This document shows positions 24,472 through 37,956 of a stretch of DNA of 64,000 nt, in pieces. The position numbers were made by a program, and so were the translations under genes. The notes under the pieces were generated by a model. The model made no database searches. It was not told the origin of the DNA and saw only the letters and a program-made list of their open reading frames with translations. Location of the stretch: positions 2,261,001 through 2,325,000 of the forward strand of contig NC_051096.1 of assembly GCF_901709675.1 (NCBI RefSeq), in the 5' to 3' direction. This DNA comes from Syngnathus acus (lineage: Eukaryota; Chordata; Actinopteri; Syngnathiformes; Syngnathidae). The stretch's first letter is position 1, and the number at the start of each line of letters is the position of its first letter.

Positions 24472-27400
24472 ATGCTTTGCCACGTGACCCGTCCGGACTC
24501 GGTTGTGATGGAAGTGCAAGTTGACGCCAAGGCCAAAGGAGAAGATTGCTTGAATAAGGTGAGTAACAAAAGGCACCGTCGTTTCTTTTCATGCAAATTG
24601 AATCTGGAACACACGCAACGTGCGCCTGCGACCTTATTTGGCGTCTGTTGACGTCACTCAATTGATAGTGTCACAAACTTCATTCGATGTTGGACGTGAT
24701 TAACGCGAAACAACACGCGAGCGACGGAGGTCTTCTCAATTCCGGATGGGGCAAGCACAATTGACGCCGCATCCATACGAATGGCTTCTTTCTCTCAAAG
24801 GTTACTCGAGTTCATGCTCATCGCCGAGAGCTCGACGTGCGCTGTCCGCTTCTCGTCGGACTACCAAATCGGTCGGAACTTTGTGCTTCATGCAGGACGC
24901 GCTGGCTTGTATTCAAACAGTTTACAACTTGAGTCTACACGCCGTTTCGGAGTTTGATCGTGTTATATAATCTCGAACACATCGGCTGCTGCTGCCGCCA
25001 CTGCCGAGGGGGCGCGGTCTCAGGGGCGTAACTAAAGCGGGATACCCGAGGGATGCACTTCCCGTGACAAAAAGTCCAAATCATCAAATAGCAATGTTTT
25101 AAGGAAAAGTGGAGTATGTGTGATTTAAGTTTTAAGAAAGCAACGAGAGATTTGGCAGGCCTCTCTGTATACATTTATGTAAAAAAATTACACTTTTATT
25201 TTTAAAACGCAGTACTTATGTTGTTTATTCGTTAAAATATATTTAAAATATGTAACTGACTTGAATCGTAGTTATTTGAGCACTGTACATATTTGAATAT
25301 TTTCAAAAACTGAAAGTTCAAGGCCTTGACCTTTGTGTGTGTGTATTTGATCGGGTTGTCATCCCATTTTGCAGGTTTGCAGGACGTTGGGCATCATCGA
25401 GGTGGACTACTTTGGATTGCAGTTGACGGGCAGCAAAGGCGAGAACCTGTGGATGAACCTGCGCAATCGCATCTGCCAGCAGGTGGATAACGCCACGCCG
25501 TGCCGACTGAGGCTGCGCGTCAAGTTCTTCGTCGAGCCTCATCTCATTCTGCAGGAACAGACCAGGTAGGTCCACCCTTTCTAGTTAGTTCCATTAGCTT
25601 CAGTTTGTTTATTTCCTGAATAGAATTCAACCACAGCGGCTCCGCAAATTGGTGGTTCGGCATTTGCGTATTGCGTCATCTATACATTTAGCACTTCCTC
25701 CCCCGCCCCCTCCCCACTTTTTTGGCTTTTGAGTCCTTTCACACGTGTTGAGTCGCGTCGTTAAGCTGCCGTCACCCTTGACCTACTTCACGCAAGCTAG
25801 CATTGCCGCTCCGCAGGCATGTGTTATGCAAAAGGCACGCACACAAGATAATCCATGCGTGCACACGTAGGTAATGTTCAACTGCTGCTTTTGGGAACTT
25901 TAACACACACACCTATTGCGCGGCGTGTGTGACATATTTGTGTAGCGACTGAGCTCAGCAGTTTGCGACAGAGCCCAAGAAGAGTCGTAAAAAAGGGAGC
26001 TTGTTCTATACGCGCTCCTCCTTCCTCTTCTTCTTCTGGCATTGCGTAACAAGCCGCGCTCAGAGTAGCTTATGTAAGACGGTCGCCACGTCGAGATGAC
26101 GTGAACGTCGGGTCCAGCGTATGCGCCGTGCACGATGAACCCCCCAAAATGGCTCTAGGCTACGGTTGAAGGCTGCTTCTGTGTCAGTGTTGCAGTTAAG
26201 CATCTTATTTGCATTGATCTGCTTTTCTGTGACACGGCCCAAGAAACTTCCACTTGCTGGAGCCTCCCGCCGCCCCCTTTCATTCGTATTTGGTTTAGTT
26301 GGCATCGGGTCGGGTGCAACGACAGGGCACTGGCACACACTTTGCTTTTTTTTATCTGTTGGTATTTAATCGGTTAACCTTCTGTGTTTGTAGGAGTTTT
26401 CCTTGTTTATTCTGGAGCTAAAGTTTAACTACCGAGTCAGAGTCATGAGCCTTTTTTTTTTTTTTTTTTAACCGTAGAGTATTGAGTTGCTTGCATAATA
26501 ATCCATTTGTCATTTGGAAATGAAAAAATGATTCAGAACAAAAAATTGACACGAAATCCGAATGTATAATCACACAACGTACAAGTCGGCCAATTTGGTC
26601 AGAAGCAGCCATTTTGCTCAGAATTCTAGCGCTCGTCCAAATTTGAAGGAGGTATCATGATTTGGCGAAGACGTTTTGCATATTGTTCATGTGCACGACT
26701 GGCTGTGACAAAAGGAAAGGTCACTCGACGAGGGTCATCTGTTCCCAAAGACAGAGCCAAACGTTGGGAAAATGGTTTTCTTCAAGCAGATTGATGAGCG
26801 AGGTTACTGCAGTTCAATGACCGCTAGAAACCCCGCCTCGCCCCTCCCGGCCCGGCAGCGCAAGCCGCATTGTTGGGACGGAAACTCTTGCGGGCGATTG
26901 GCTGTCGGCAAGCGGTGTTGGGTTTCACTTTGTGTGGGGGTGCTTTGTTCTCAGCGGAGCCCACGGTGGGGGCAATGGCGGTCAACAATCTTCTTTTTGA
27001 CTTTGCCTACCAGTGATGTGGAAAAATCACCCAAGTTTGAGAATTCCATCCTTCTGAACTGACAATATTTGTCGTAAATACACTTTTAGAGCAATGACAT
27101 AACCCGCTAAGAATAAAAAATCAGAACAGAATTTGCATCGATGTTGTTTATTTCCCAAAGGGGTGTCCAGTAGCTTAGTTTTTGTCCGCAAGCTGTGCCC
27201 TGCAGGAGTCCCGCGGCAAACTTATTTACAGCACAAATGGCTTTGATTTATTTCCACTGCCAGCGTGAGAAGCACTTTTGTTTTTTGTGGTGCTTCATTC
27301 TTGCCCCGCATTCCGCCTCAGCTTGCTTGCTGAATGTTTTTCTAATAAAAACAAAAAACAAAAAAAAAACGGCAGCACCGGTTGAGACTCAACACAACTG

Positions 27401-29808
27401 CGTTGCTTCTCGTGTTCTGTTTATTTTCATGACCGTGTCACCATTTGTTTGTTTGCCGGGATTACGGAAGCGACAGCTGCGATTGGCTGACGCTGGTTTG
27501 AGCCCAACAGGTGCGCAAAGAGTTTCGTCCACAGAAGCAGAGCAAAAAAAGCATCTGTTCCAAAAAGGAGCCTCGATGCTCTGCGATGGGTGACCTATAG
27601 TAACCTGGCTTCGCCTGAACTGCAGTAACCCCAGCCTTGGCCGACAATAACCTTGGCTCGGCACCCCGTCGCTCTCTCGTCTATTGTTTGCGTCAGGTAG
27701 GCCGCGTCACATGACTCCGAGCACAATGGAGCGTGCCGAGGGTGGCGAAGTACGGGAGCTTTGAAAGCGGCGTTTGTTGCACCCACGCCACTGGTCTGAC
27801 CATCGTCTGGCTTTATCACGAGCGTTCCCTCCATCGCAAGACGCTGGCGGGCTTCTGGTCTCACAGTTTGGACAAACTCTCGTTCCATGTGACCCGGTGA
27901 CGGATGCAAGCGAGTCACGAGTAGTCCAACCTGATTTACATCTTCTTAAGGTTACCATGCCAGCCGGATGAGTTGTCGGCTGAGGTTACTACAGTTCAGA
28001 GACGAAGCGATGATGTCATTATTATCAGTCGGAGTGTTCTCGTCTCCCGCTGTTGAAGAATTCCTTACATCTTGTGGACAAAACAATGGTCAGCCCCCAT
28101 CCCTCCCCTTCAGAGTGGCTACTGTTTTGTTTGGCCGTGCCAGAACTCCGTGTTCTCGTCACGGCAACCCAAAACAGCTTCTTCTTGTAAGCTTCTCGTA
28201 CAGTTTGTGAACTATGTTCCAGTTAGCCCGGTGACTCGCCAGTCAGACTGAAAATGACTAAAGCTCTTCTGGTATACTGAGTCGCAGTTTCTCATGGTGA
28301 CCACTTTCCGTTTGTCTACCAGACACATCTTCTTCACGCACGTGAAAGAGGACCTGCACAACGGCCACTTGCGCATGGGTTCCGAGCAGGCCGAGGAACT
28401 GAGCGCCATGCTGGCCCAGGCCGAGTTCGGCGACTACAACCAGAACACGGCTCACTACTGGTACTCAGAGCTCTGCGGCGAGGAACCCAGTCCCACCATT
28501 GTCAACAGGTAAAGGGGAATCAATACTCGGAGTGGCCTTGCGCTTGAGGTTCTTACGCAATCTGTTGACGGTTCCTCGACGACTCTACGAAAATCAATGG
28601 GAATGTTATCTCTTTTGTCACGACAGCATGGTGTGCAGACACAAGGCCCTGAAGGGCCTGAGCCAGGCCTCGGTGGAGTACCAAGCCCTGCAGCTGGTCT
28701 CCTCGCTGGAGCACTACGGCGTGGAGTGGCACTGGGCCCGCGACGCCAGTGGCCAGCGCCTGGCTATCGGCGTGGGACCCGAAGGCATCGCCGTGTCCAA
28801 GGAGGACTTCAGCCTCATCGACCGGTGCGTGTCAATTCCTCTTTGCGTTGCTGTTTCTCTGCGCGGCTGACAAATACGGCGCCGTTTGTGTGCAGAGTTA
28901 GCTATCCCGTCATTCAGATCGCCACGCAGTCGGGCAAGACGGTGTACCTGACGGTCACCAAGGACAACAATGAAAGCGTGGTGCTCATGTTCAAGCTGAT
29001 CAGCAACCGGGCAGCCAGCGGCCTGTACCGCGCCATCACCGAGACGCACGCCTTCTACCGGTAAGCGCCGTGCGGCCATTTTGACGCACGCCTTGCCGTT
29101 TTGCCGCCACGTCACGCTTCACAACCGTTTTTGCGTGCGTGAAGGTGCGACACGGTGACCGACGCTGTGATGATGCAGTACAGCCGTGACTTCAAAGGCC
29201 ACCTTGCCTCCCTCTTCCTCAACGAGAACATCAACCTGGGCAAGAAGTACGTCTTTGACATCCGCCGCACCTCCAAGGAAGTCTACGACCACGCTCGCCG
29301 CGCCCTCTACAATGCCGGCGTGGGAGATTTAATGTCCTGCACCGGGGGCCGACGGTCACCGCCCTCACGCTCGCCCAGCCGCCAGGATGTCTCGGACGAC
29401 GACGACGACTGCGGAAGCTGCCGTCAGAGCCGGCAGCTGCAGGAGCGGCTTCACAAACTGCAGGAGGCGCTGTTGTGCATGCTGTGCTGCGAGGAGCAGA
29501 TCAACGCCGCTTTCTGCCCTTGCGGGCACCTGGTGTGCTGCCGAACGTGCGCCGACCAGCTGCAGGTGATACATTCGCCCGACGCCGCGATCGTGAACAA
29601 GTCTGACTTACCCTCCCCCTCCCAACAGCTGTGTCCGGTGTGCCGCTCCGAGGTGGAGCACGTGCAGCACGTCTACCTGCCCACCTGCAGCAGCCTGCTC
29701 AACCTGGCCATGGCCGAGCAGCGGGCCGACCGCATCCCCGTGTCCATCTGCCGTGACCCTCACGACTGCGGCGGGGACGACTACCACAAAGTCTTCACGC
29801 ACACGTGA
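24472..29808 (+). CDS. mylip: MYLIP/IDOL E3 ubiquitin ligase (FERM-RING)
   Basis: Seven exons: 24472-24558, 25375-25565, 28323-28508, 28627-28824, 28896-29060, 29145-29565, 29629-29808. The total is 1428 nt (475 aa). Residues 1-280 are the FERM domain ([65 protein letters not shown]). The C-terminal RING reads [17 protein letters not shown] and [22 protein letters not shown] ubiquitinates lipoprotein receptors (LDLR, VLDLR, ApoER2) and is an LXR target in mammals. The tail runs about 30 residues past the usual end near the RING, finishing HKVFTHT. The last intron (29566-29628, 63 nt) is in frame and stop-free. The order mylip-gmpr-atxn1 matches human 6p22. Whether this is mylipa or mylipb is not decided. 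Confidence 0.95.
25566..28322 (+). other. Intron 2 of mylip
   Basis: A 2.76-kb intron, the longest in this gene. It holds short poly-A/T runs (26452-26469 and 27361-27369) and no recognisable exon or full-length transposon. Confidence 0.6.
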
Positions 29809-30163
29809 GGGACGCTTTTGGTCCGCCTTTCGTTTTCTGGACTCCTGATGGACAAAGCACTCCACCCACATGTGTTTGTGTGCTGCCAAATGCTTTTTTT
29901 TTTCTCTGCCTTAAGAATTTCACTGATCAGCTGAGCTGGTCCGTCGCGCACCCCCACTCGCTTACTCGATTTTATTGCTTTTATGTTGAAAACTTTCCCG
30001 CCATTTTAAACAAACTAAACGTTTCTTTTTATCTTGAGTTTAAGTCAACCTAGCGTTAAACGGGCGTGCGTTCAATCCTCAGATTGCAGACACTCCGCTT
30101 TTAAACCGATTCTTCCATTTACACATGCCAAAGGACAGCACATACCTGCTGTTAAAAAGAAAG

Positions 30164-30356
30164 CAAGGGTGGGCAACCCGAGGGCCGCGGGCCACACGTG
30201 TCCGGCTCTTTAGGTGCTTAAAACTTGGTAGCAGTCGCATTTTGACAGATGGCAAATAGATCAAACTCAAATGTCGGGCAAATTTGCATCTCCCCTGAAA
30301 ATGTCGATAGAAATTCCACAATGATTGCATTAAATCAAAATGGTGGCCCACCCCTG
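30164..30356. mobile_element. Short non-autonomous hAT-like element (tentative)
   Basis: The left end starts CAAGGGTGGGCAACC. The right end, reverse complemented, starts CAGGGGTGGGCCACC. These are imperfect terminal inverted repeats of hAT style around 193 bp. No clear 8-bp target duplication is visible. It lies in the mylip 3' UTR or just downstream. Confidence 0.45.
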
Positions 30357-30717
30357 CTTGAAAAGCCTCTGGTTCTCTCAGAAAAAAAATCGAGTCCGTT
30401 TTTGAAAGGGTACAAAGACGCGTGCAATACTCGCCTGCTCATTGTTGTTGTTGTTTTTTTAATCATTATTTAAACGTCGACTATTTAAAACAAACATTGT
30501 CACTTTACAAGGAAGCCGCACGCAGCGACACTGTTTTGGTTTAGGCCTCAATGTAGCAGCACTGCTTTCCAATGCATTGTTTTTCTTTCTTTCTGCTAGG
30601 AAGAAGAAAAAGTTAGTCGCCGCAAGGCACTTTTTACACAAGTAGCGATTTGTTTCTGTTTTCTGAAGCATTCGACGCTCTCTGTAAGATATCATATGAT
30701 GCTTTTGACAAAAGATT

Positions 30718-30723
30718 AATAAA
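30718..30723 (+). terminator. Candidate polyadenylation signal of mylip
   Basis: AATAAA about 910 nt after the mylip stop. A second AATAAA at 30949-30954 is an alternative. Confidence 0.45.
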
Positions 30724-30799
30724 GTTTTTTCTTTTTTTAGACAAACTTGGCTTGCGCGAGTCATGTGTGCAAGTAAACAGATGCCTTTCAGGCATCTCC

Positions 30800-30880
30800 A
30801 CTTCCTCAATTTGGTCCATTCTCTTTTTTTTAAAGTGTCTCTACTTCCTCAATTTGGTCCATTCTCTTTTTGTAAAGCAT
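30800..30880. repeat. Two-copy 43-bp tandem repeat
   Basis: The segment beginning ACTTCCTCAATTTGGTCC occurs at 30800 and again at 30843, with only small differences in the T-run between copies. Confidence 0.75.
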
Positions 30881-30954
30881 GGAAACAAAACGATGACGGC
30901 ACGAGGAAAGTTGGCTGAATATTTCAAACCGGTCTGACGGGTTCTGAAAATAAA

Positions 30955-31821
30955 GGTTACTACATGTCAAGTAAACAAACTTCTCTTAATGTGCTCTGGG
31001 GCCCAAATAAAAAGCTCAATAGGATCATGAAGTCAAACTACTCCTCATGGTTAATATTGTGACATTTACTAAATGTTAGTTAGACATTGGATACGATTTT
31101 GTGTGTCGAAGCTGCAAAATGGTCATAAAAGGTTAAAAGCTAACCTATTTGTCAACACCACGATTGAGTTTTTTTAAATTTTTTTATTTCACTAACAATG
31201 TGCGCTTTCATTGATTTATTTTTCAATCAAATATTGACTAGGAGAGCGGGTGTGTTTTCCGCCTTACGTAATATTGATTTAATATGTGAATATATTTTCT
31301 GCAAAGTAACAGGGTCTGCTAAAGTCCAGCGAGCGGTGACGTGCGTGTGTACAGTAGCGCTGATAACATGATGACGCAACGCGCACTCGGTGGACATCCG
31401 CGGCGCTATGACGTAATCGAGCCGTCGTTTCCTCTTCTCAGATCAAAAGAAAATATGTAAATATGGCGGCAAAAGCACAGACGCAACCATGATTCAAAAT
31501 CAATTTTAAATTAATATTTTCACGGCCCATCATATGTGGCTGGCCCGCCTGTGCCTTTTTCACGCATGCGGTTAGTGTGAGCAATTCAAACGCCCCAAGC
31601 ATCTGGCCGGCCAGCCGCCTTCCAACCATGCATCGCCCCCTTGTGGTTAGCCAGCAATGCCCCGAGTGGACAGCAGGTGTGCTCTTTAGCACTGCAGCAC
31701 ACGCTACCGCAGTGTGTTTGTCACTGGAGGAAGAGGAGATGAAGCAGGAGGAGGAGGAGGAGGAGGGCGTGAAGGCCCAAATAAAGTCGCGGCGGCAGGG
31801 GCAGGGCTGGGCCCCACTTTG
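30955..31821. other. Intergenic mylip-gmpr
   Basis: AT-rich sequence, then a GC-richer gmpr promoter side. No exon was recognised. Confidence 0.4.
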
Positions 31822-31830
31822 CTATAAATA
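31822..31830 (+). promoter_or_regulatory. TATA box of gmpr
   Basis: CTATAAATA preceded by a GC-rich stretch, about 120 nt upstream of the gmpr ATG. It is a good match to a vertebrate TATA box at a plausible distance. Confidence 0.6.
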
Positions 31831-31949
31831 CACTGGCAACCCAGAGGCTCGGATTTGGTGGCTTGGGCTTCGGACACGGGACCGCCGCTGCTGCCATCGT
31901 AGCCTTCCTCAGGGGAATTTCATCCTCATCCTCCTCCTCCTCAACCAGG

Positions 31950-34900
31950 ATGCCTCGCATGGACGCAGACCTCAAGCTGGACTTCAAGGATGTCCTGTTC
32001 CGGCCCAAAAGGAGCAGCCTGAAGAGTCGTTCCGAGGTAACGCCGTCGCAATTGCATCCAGGAAGTAGACACGCTCCAAAAGCCAAATCTGCTCAAATTA
32101 TGCATGTGCCATCATCGTGGCCACATAGTATTTGCCCGGCAGTGTTGTTCTTGTGTCATGAGAGGTCTTGGCCGCCTGAGAGGAGCGTGACCTTCTGCAT
32201 AGGTGAAAACCATTTGTCAGGCCTTTGCTTTAATTGCGTCTCATTTAGTTAAGCTTTTCGAATTTGCTGCAACAAGTCATTGGGGGCGAAAGGCAGTCGA
32301 AGGCCCTGCTTGCCAAGTATAGTCGACCCACCCAAAGACGTGGAGACCCGCCCCCAAAAAACGCTTAAAGTATGCACTTGTCCTTCGCCAGATCACCCTT
32401 CATGATCTCAGACATTTTGAAAAGGTACGCAACGGTCGCATTTGGGCGAGCGGTGAGTGCCAGTCCAGTCCGGCCGAACTTCTGGGAAACGGCGAGTAAA
32501 AATAGAAAAACCGGAGGCGCGTGCATTTCCCATGTGGCAGCGCCTCAACATGTCAACGTGTGAGTGCACAAAAGTCTACACACCCCAGTTTTTGGGATAC
32601 AAGTTCAGTGGCAACCTTCGCCCGCCAGTCGACAGAAAGTGGCAAAATGGAAGCCATCTAAGATACGGGGGGGAAAAAAGAGACGTGGATTTTGCCTGCC
32701 TGGAAGGAAACATGAATCGGAAGGGCGACAAATTGGGCCGCACGCGAGGAACAGTTTGGGATTGACTTGCCCCTTTCAAAACAAATAGATGTTAAATGAT
32801 ACCGCTAGAGGGAGCGCGCGTACCATTGGTGGGGCATTTAAGTTGCTGCTCATTTAGTCACTGACTGTGGTTGCCAAACAAAATGACAACACTTCTCACG
32901 ATTACATAGTCAGGCTTGGCGTGCAAAGGCTGAGAGCTGATTTGTGATTGGCTCATATTTGTACTAGGTGGGCCTGCAGAGGACTTTCACATTCCGCAAC
33001 TCAAAGCAGACGTACTCGGGAATCCCCATCATCGCCGCCAACATGGACACCACCGGGACCTTCGAGATGGCCCAAGTCCTCAGCAAAGTACACACCTTTT
33101 TTATGCTTGGTCGGAATCCACAGTTTTGAAAAAGAATCAAACTAACCATTTCCCGCCCAGTTTTAAATAAACGCCGCCAGCATAAATGAAGATGAAAGAA
33201 AAAAACGAGTCAAATCTTGTACAATGACATCGAACTCTTGTATAGTAAATGATTTTATATTTCTCCAAATAACATTTTACTCTTGTTCCAGCACACGCTG
33301 TTCACGGCCATCCACAAGCACTACTCAGTGGATGAGTGGAAGAACTTTGCTGCTCATCACCCCGAATGCTTGGAGGTGAAGCATGAGTTAGGGAGAAAGA
33401 AATCTGAATAAATATTGCTTATCGCAATGAAGGATTTTTCTTTTGCAGAAATAATACTTTCCTTGCACTTATACTGCTATTTGAAAAGGCTAATTGAAGT
33501 CAATGTTTGTCATTTTGGGGCGGCGGTTGTGGTGACGTTAGCATGTGGCGGCTAGCTCGGGCAGCGGCAGCGGAGACCTGGACAAGCTTTGCGCCATCGC
33601 TCAGGCTGTGCCCGCCCTCAAGTACATTTGCCTGGATGTCGCCAATGGCTACTCGGAGCACTTTGTCGACTTTGTCAAGGCGGTGCGAGCCAAGTTCCCG
33701 TCGCACACCATCATGGTATGCAAACACACACAAAGGGATTTTGATCAAGTGGACTGATATAGTTCCTTAAAAGGCACTATGAAGATCTTTTTGGAGCGAC
33801 TGATGAGGGGGTATTTTTGTTATTTTTCACTCAGGCCGGTAATGTGGTGACCGGGGAGATGGTGGAGGAGCTCATCCTCTCCGGGGCCGACATCATCAAA
33901 GTGGGCATCGGACCAGGTGGGCACAATGCACCCTCCCACATGTCACTTGTTGCAAGGCAGAATCCAAAATGTTTGTTCCCATTCAATCTGTGCAATATAA
34001 TATGCGCAGCAGGCTGCTTGAGCGCCATCTGGTGGCGGGACACTGACCAAATCACTGCTCCAAATACAGTATGAAGTTGCTTTTGTGTATATTCGAGGGT
34101 CCGTGTGCACGACTCGGATCAAGACGGGTGTCGGTTACCCTCAGCTGAGTGCCGTCATCGAGTGCGCGGACTCGGCTCACGGCCTCAAAGGACACATCAT
34201 CTCTGTAAGTATAATCGTCACATTGTAGTTGCACCAGCGAGTCTTGGTCAGTTCACAAAGTGGCCGTTAGAGGGTACCCTCGTGCCAAACCACAAGCCTG
34301 TGAGGCGGCTGGATTTTTATTTTTTTTCCTGTTCTTTCTCTGCTACACGCTTAGGACGGTGGCTGCAGTTGCCCCGGAGATGTGGCCAAAGCATTTGGTG
34401 AGTGTCAACGAGTGAGCATCTTCTTGTTTTGACACTCTGCTGACACCGGAGGGGACAAGCCTTTCAAGGGGAACTCGATGTTCTGACCTTTGACCTCAAG
34501 GTGCGGGCGCCGACTTTGTGATGATGGGCGGCATGCTGGCAGGACACGACCAGTGCTCGGGCGAGGTGATCGAGAAGAACGGCAAAAAGTTCAAACTCTT
34601 CTACGGGATGAGCTCCGACACAGCCATGAAGAAATACGTGGGGGGCGTGGCAGAGTACAGGTAACATTTGAGGGCTCTGTGGGCCATCAAAGCAGCCACA
34701 CAGAACTCCGACGATAGCGACGAGAAGTCCTTATCAAAATTAGAACAAATATAAAAATAATCGTTAACTTACTGTATTTTTTGGGGGGGGGGTCAGGGCG
34801 TCGGAGGGTCGCACAGTGGAGGTTCCGTATCGGGGCGACGTGGAGGCGACGGTGCGCGACGTCCTGGGCGGCGTCCGCTCCACGTGCACGTATGTGGGCG

Positions 34901-34977
34901 CCGCCAAGCTGAAAGAGCTGAGCCGCCGGACCACCTTCATCCGTGTCACACAGCAATCCAGCCAAATGTTCGCTTAG
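31950..34977 (+). CDS. gmpr: GMP reductase 1
   Basis: Nine exons: 31950-32036, 32968-33087, 33292-33375, 33542-33715, 33835-33916, 34098-34204, 34355-34397, 34501-34660, 34797-34977. The total is 1038 nt, exactly 345 aa as in human GMPR, with all phases consistent. The enzyme converts GMP to IMP and ammonia with NADPH in purine salvage, as a cytosolic homotetramer with a TIM-barrel fold. Visible signatures are the N-terminal [34 protein letters not shown] with the catalytic Cys in the SVCTTR loop, [19 protein letters not shown], the flap region [16 protein letters not shown], and [17 protein letters not shown] at the C-terminus. The gene lies between mylip and atxn1 as in tetrapods. Confidence 0.97.
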
Positions 34978-35222
34978 CGCCCCCTTGAGGACATCTTGAG
35001 ATTCCCTGCTGTCGACCGACTCGCCACCCTCGCAAATGATGCAAATGCAAATCGAGGAAGGCAGACGACGGCTCGGTCGGCTGCGGCCGGCTGCGGCGTC
35101 TCCTAAGTTGAGTCACCGCTGCATTTGGTGCGCAGAGACACCAAAGGCAATTTTTTTTGCTGCTCTGTTGAGACGGGCAAGAAAATGTAAAATTATGTCA
35201 CTTGTCACTGTCGGTTCAATGC

Positions 35223-35228
35223 AATAAA
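35223..35228 (+). terminator. Polyadenylation signal of gmpr
   Basis: AATAAA 246 nt after the gmpr stop codon on the coding strand, followed by a GT-rich stretch. Confidence 0.65.
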
Positions 35229-35503
35229 AGTGCTCGCACAGATGTCTGCCGACTCGTCATTGACTTGTTTACATTTGGGGGGACTGACTACAAATTTGTT
35301 TTTTTGAGGAAAACAATTGAGTTATTTTTGAATGAAACAAGTTAAAGTTAGACATTTATGATCAACAAAATGTTACCAGTGACAAAGTTAGTCATATTTC
35401 AAGAAAAGCTTTCCATCTTGTTTTTGAAGATGGACACTGCACAAGGACGATGCGTGACAGACGGCTGGGCCAAAAACACACCAAAAAAAACACAAAGTGC
35501 CTG

Positions 35504-35509
35504 TTTATT
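35504..35509 (-). terminator. Candidate polyadenylation signal of atxn1
   Basis: AATAAA on the minus strand, 2.45 kb beyond the atxn1 stop. Mammalian ATXN1 has a very long 3' UTR, so a distal signal is expected. Confidence 0.45.
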
Positions 35510-37956
35510 CAAGATATGTAAAGATTTTGTTTTTTTCCAAAGAGGTGCATTTGTATACACAGGCGTCAAAACCGTACAGCCAAGAACAGGAGGGGGGGTT
35601 GGGGTGGGGACGGGTGACGGAGTACATCACGGTCCCCCGCGGGCCTCGTTGTCCTTTGCAAGCCAGCGTCAAGTCCAGTTCTTCGGCTTGCAAAGACGGT
35701 GAAGCGGGCCTTGGCGACTTCATCGCCATCGTTGTTAATCGTGTTAAACGTCACCTTGAAAATCCATTCAAACTTTCAAAGTTTCCTTTTCTGCCTGAGT
35801 TGGTTACCCAAAACTAAATTATACAAATCCTGATTCAATATTCAAACAAAAAAGTGCCCAGACTGTTTTTTTCCTTGAAATCGTCACCCAAAAGAGCTCA
35901 AACTCTTCGGGTTTTTTTTAAATCATATTGTGCAAGAAAAAGTGATCCTCCGTGTTGAGGACGCTTGTCGTAAAAAAAAAAAAAAAAAAAAAAAGATTAA
36001 GGTTAACATTCTGGTCATTTCCTGTCTGATGACACGACGAATCTACAAAAAAGCCGTCTGTCGGAAATGTCCCATGCTACAAGCAAAGGGAATCAGAGAA
36101 AAAAAACCAAATCTTCCAACTTTATACTTCTACTTCCCCCCTCTTAAGCCCCACCCCCTTATCAATCCGAAATCAACAACTTTTACTTTTAAACCCCCAA
36201 AACGACATTTACATTCCGTCATTTTCTTTAGGTTCATCCTCACTCGTCCAACGTTGCCGACATTTGTCATTCTTTGGACAGAAGTTAGCGGTCAAAGCTA
36301 GCTTCTAGCTAGCTCGGATTCCAAAGTGCTGCAAAGCATCAAGTCTTCATGTGCATCATTTTTATGAATTTATGTTCTTTTTTTTAAATATATATATATA
36401 TATCATATAAAAATGTGGTCCCCACTGTGGCAATGAGGGTTGTCTTCAGGTATTCGCATTCACGTAATATGGGAGGGGCCAATCTGGTACAAGCAAACTC
36501 CCGGTTAGCGCGATGCTACATCAACTTGGCACACGCGACGGGAAAGAGAAAACATTAGTTAATCTCATATTGCACATCACGATAAAAATTATACGAGGGA
36601 GGGAGGGGGGTGAAAACCAAAGTTGCCTCCTGCTCGAACGCAAACAGTTAACTTGCCTTTGGGAATTCAAAAGAATAGAATTAGGTTGAGGTGGGAAACA
36701 ACAAGCAACCCCGACTTGATTTACTGCATAGATTGGAAACGAGGACGAGCGTTCAGGTACTCCCGAAAGTGATTTGGGATTTTTTTGGGGGGGGGGCGTT
36801 GCTGGAGGATCGCCAATGAAATGTTTATTGCCAACTACTCCAGTGGAATGATTCCGTGTGTGTGTGTGCATAACATCCACTCATATGCAAGCAAAGTGCA
36901 TGATATTGCTTTCTTAGGTAACCATAGCAACGCAATGACTTGGCTTTGGCTTAGTTACATTGTGTGTGTGTGCGTGTGTGTGTAAGTGTGCGTGTGTGTA
37001 AACCTGAATTAGAGAAAATGTCGGAGGTTTCAAGAGGCTGACAGGTTGGGTTTCATGTTCCAGTGGGGAGGTTGAGGAAAAAAATATAAAATAATGAAGT
37101 TGGACACTTTCAATCCACACAAGGCATCCAGATGACTTGAAAACAAAGTGGAACCCTGTTTTTGTATCATTATAAAAATAAAGCATCATCAGAATCTCCT
37201 ACAAATACATGCCACCTCCACCGAGCACAATATCGTCTTCATCATCATCATTTTCATCTCGCCAGCTCGCTAACTCGACGCCAGAAGATTCAAACATGAG
37301 GGCCGTTCCAGTGTTTCCGTCTCATCCAAGACAACAGGCTCCGCCCCCAAAAAGCCAACAAAGACAAAAATAAAACAGCCGACTGATTCCTTCTTTTCCT
37401 CGTCATGTGCAAACTGCAAGATTCTCTTTCAAGACTCCAAAGTGGAAACACTGGACATGGGGGGGTTCACCGAAACAAAAGTTCATTCACTCCTCGCCAT
37501 TTCATTCGAGGCACATCCACGGGACCCCAAACAAAGTGCTGCTGCTGCTACTTGTTACTCCCCCTCTGGCAAACTTACAGTACTGCATTCAAAAGAACTA
37601 AATTAAAGCCCCTCGTTCAATCTTGTTAGAAAAATCGAAATCGGCAAAGCCAAACGTTGGTTGACTCACCGCAGTGTGTTTTCAAAGTCTGATATCGTTT
37701 TGATCAAAGCAACTTTGAGCCCCTGATTTGCCCAATGATCGTTTGAAGCGGGTGAGAAGGATAAAAAAAAGTGGCGTTCCCTCTTTCAAGGCCGCCGTGT
37801 CACGTTGACGTGCGGACAGCGGACGGGACGTGCGCCACGCCAGCTGGCGCAAAAACTGCAAAGCCGGTTTGTGTCGGACCAGGTGATGGCAAAGAAAGCG
37901 AGGCTGGATCTCGACTGTCCGACGGTTAAGGTGGGCATTCGCGCTTTTGCGAATCG
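35510..37956 (-). other. Probable long 3' UTR of atxn1
   Basis: About 2.4 kb with no recognisable exon. It contains a 22-bp A-run at 35972-35993, a short AT repeat near 36390 and TG-rich stretches at 36860-37000. Calling it UTR rests on position and on the long UTR known for ATXN1. Confidence 0.45.

Noticed and set aside
31577-32068. Plus-strand frame covering the gmpr promoter and first exon
   Set aside because: A different frame from gmpr. It spans a TATA box and low-complexity GAGGAGG codons.
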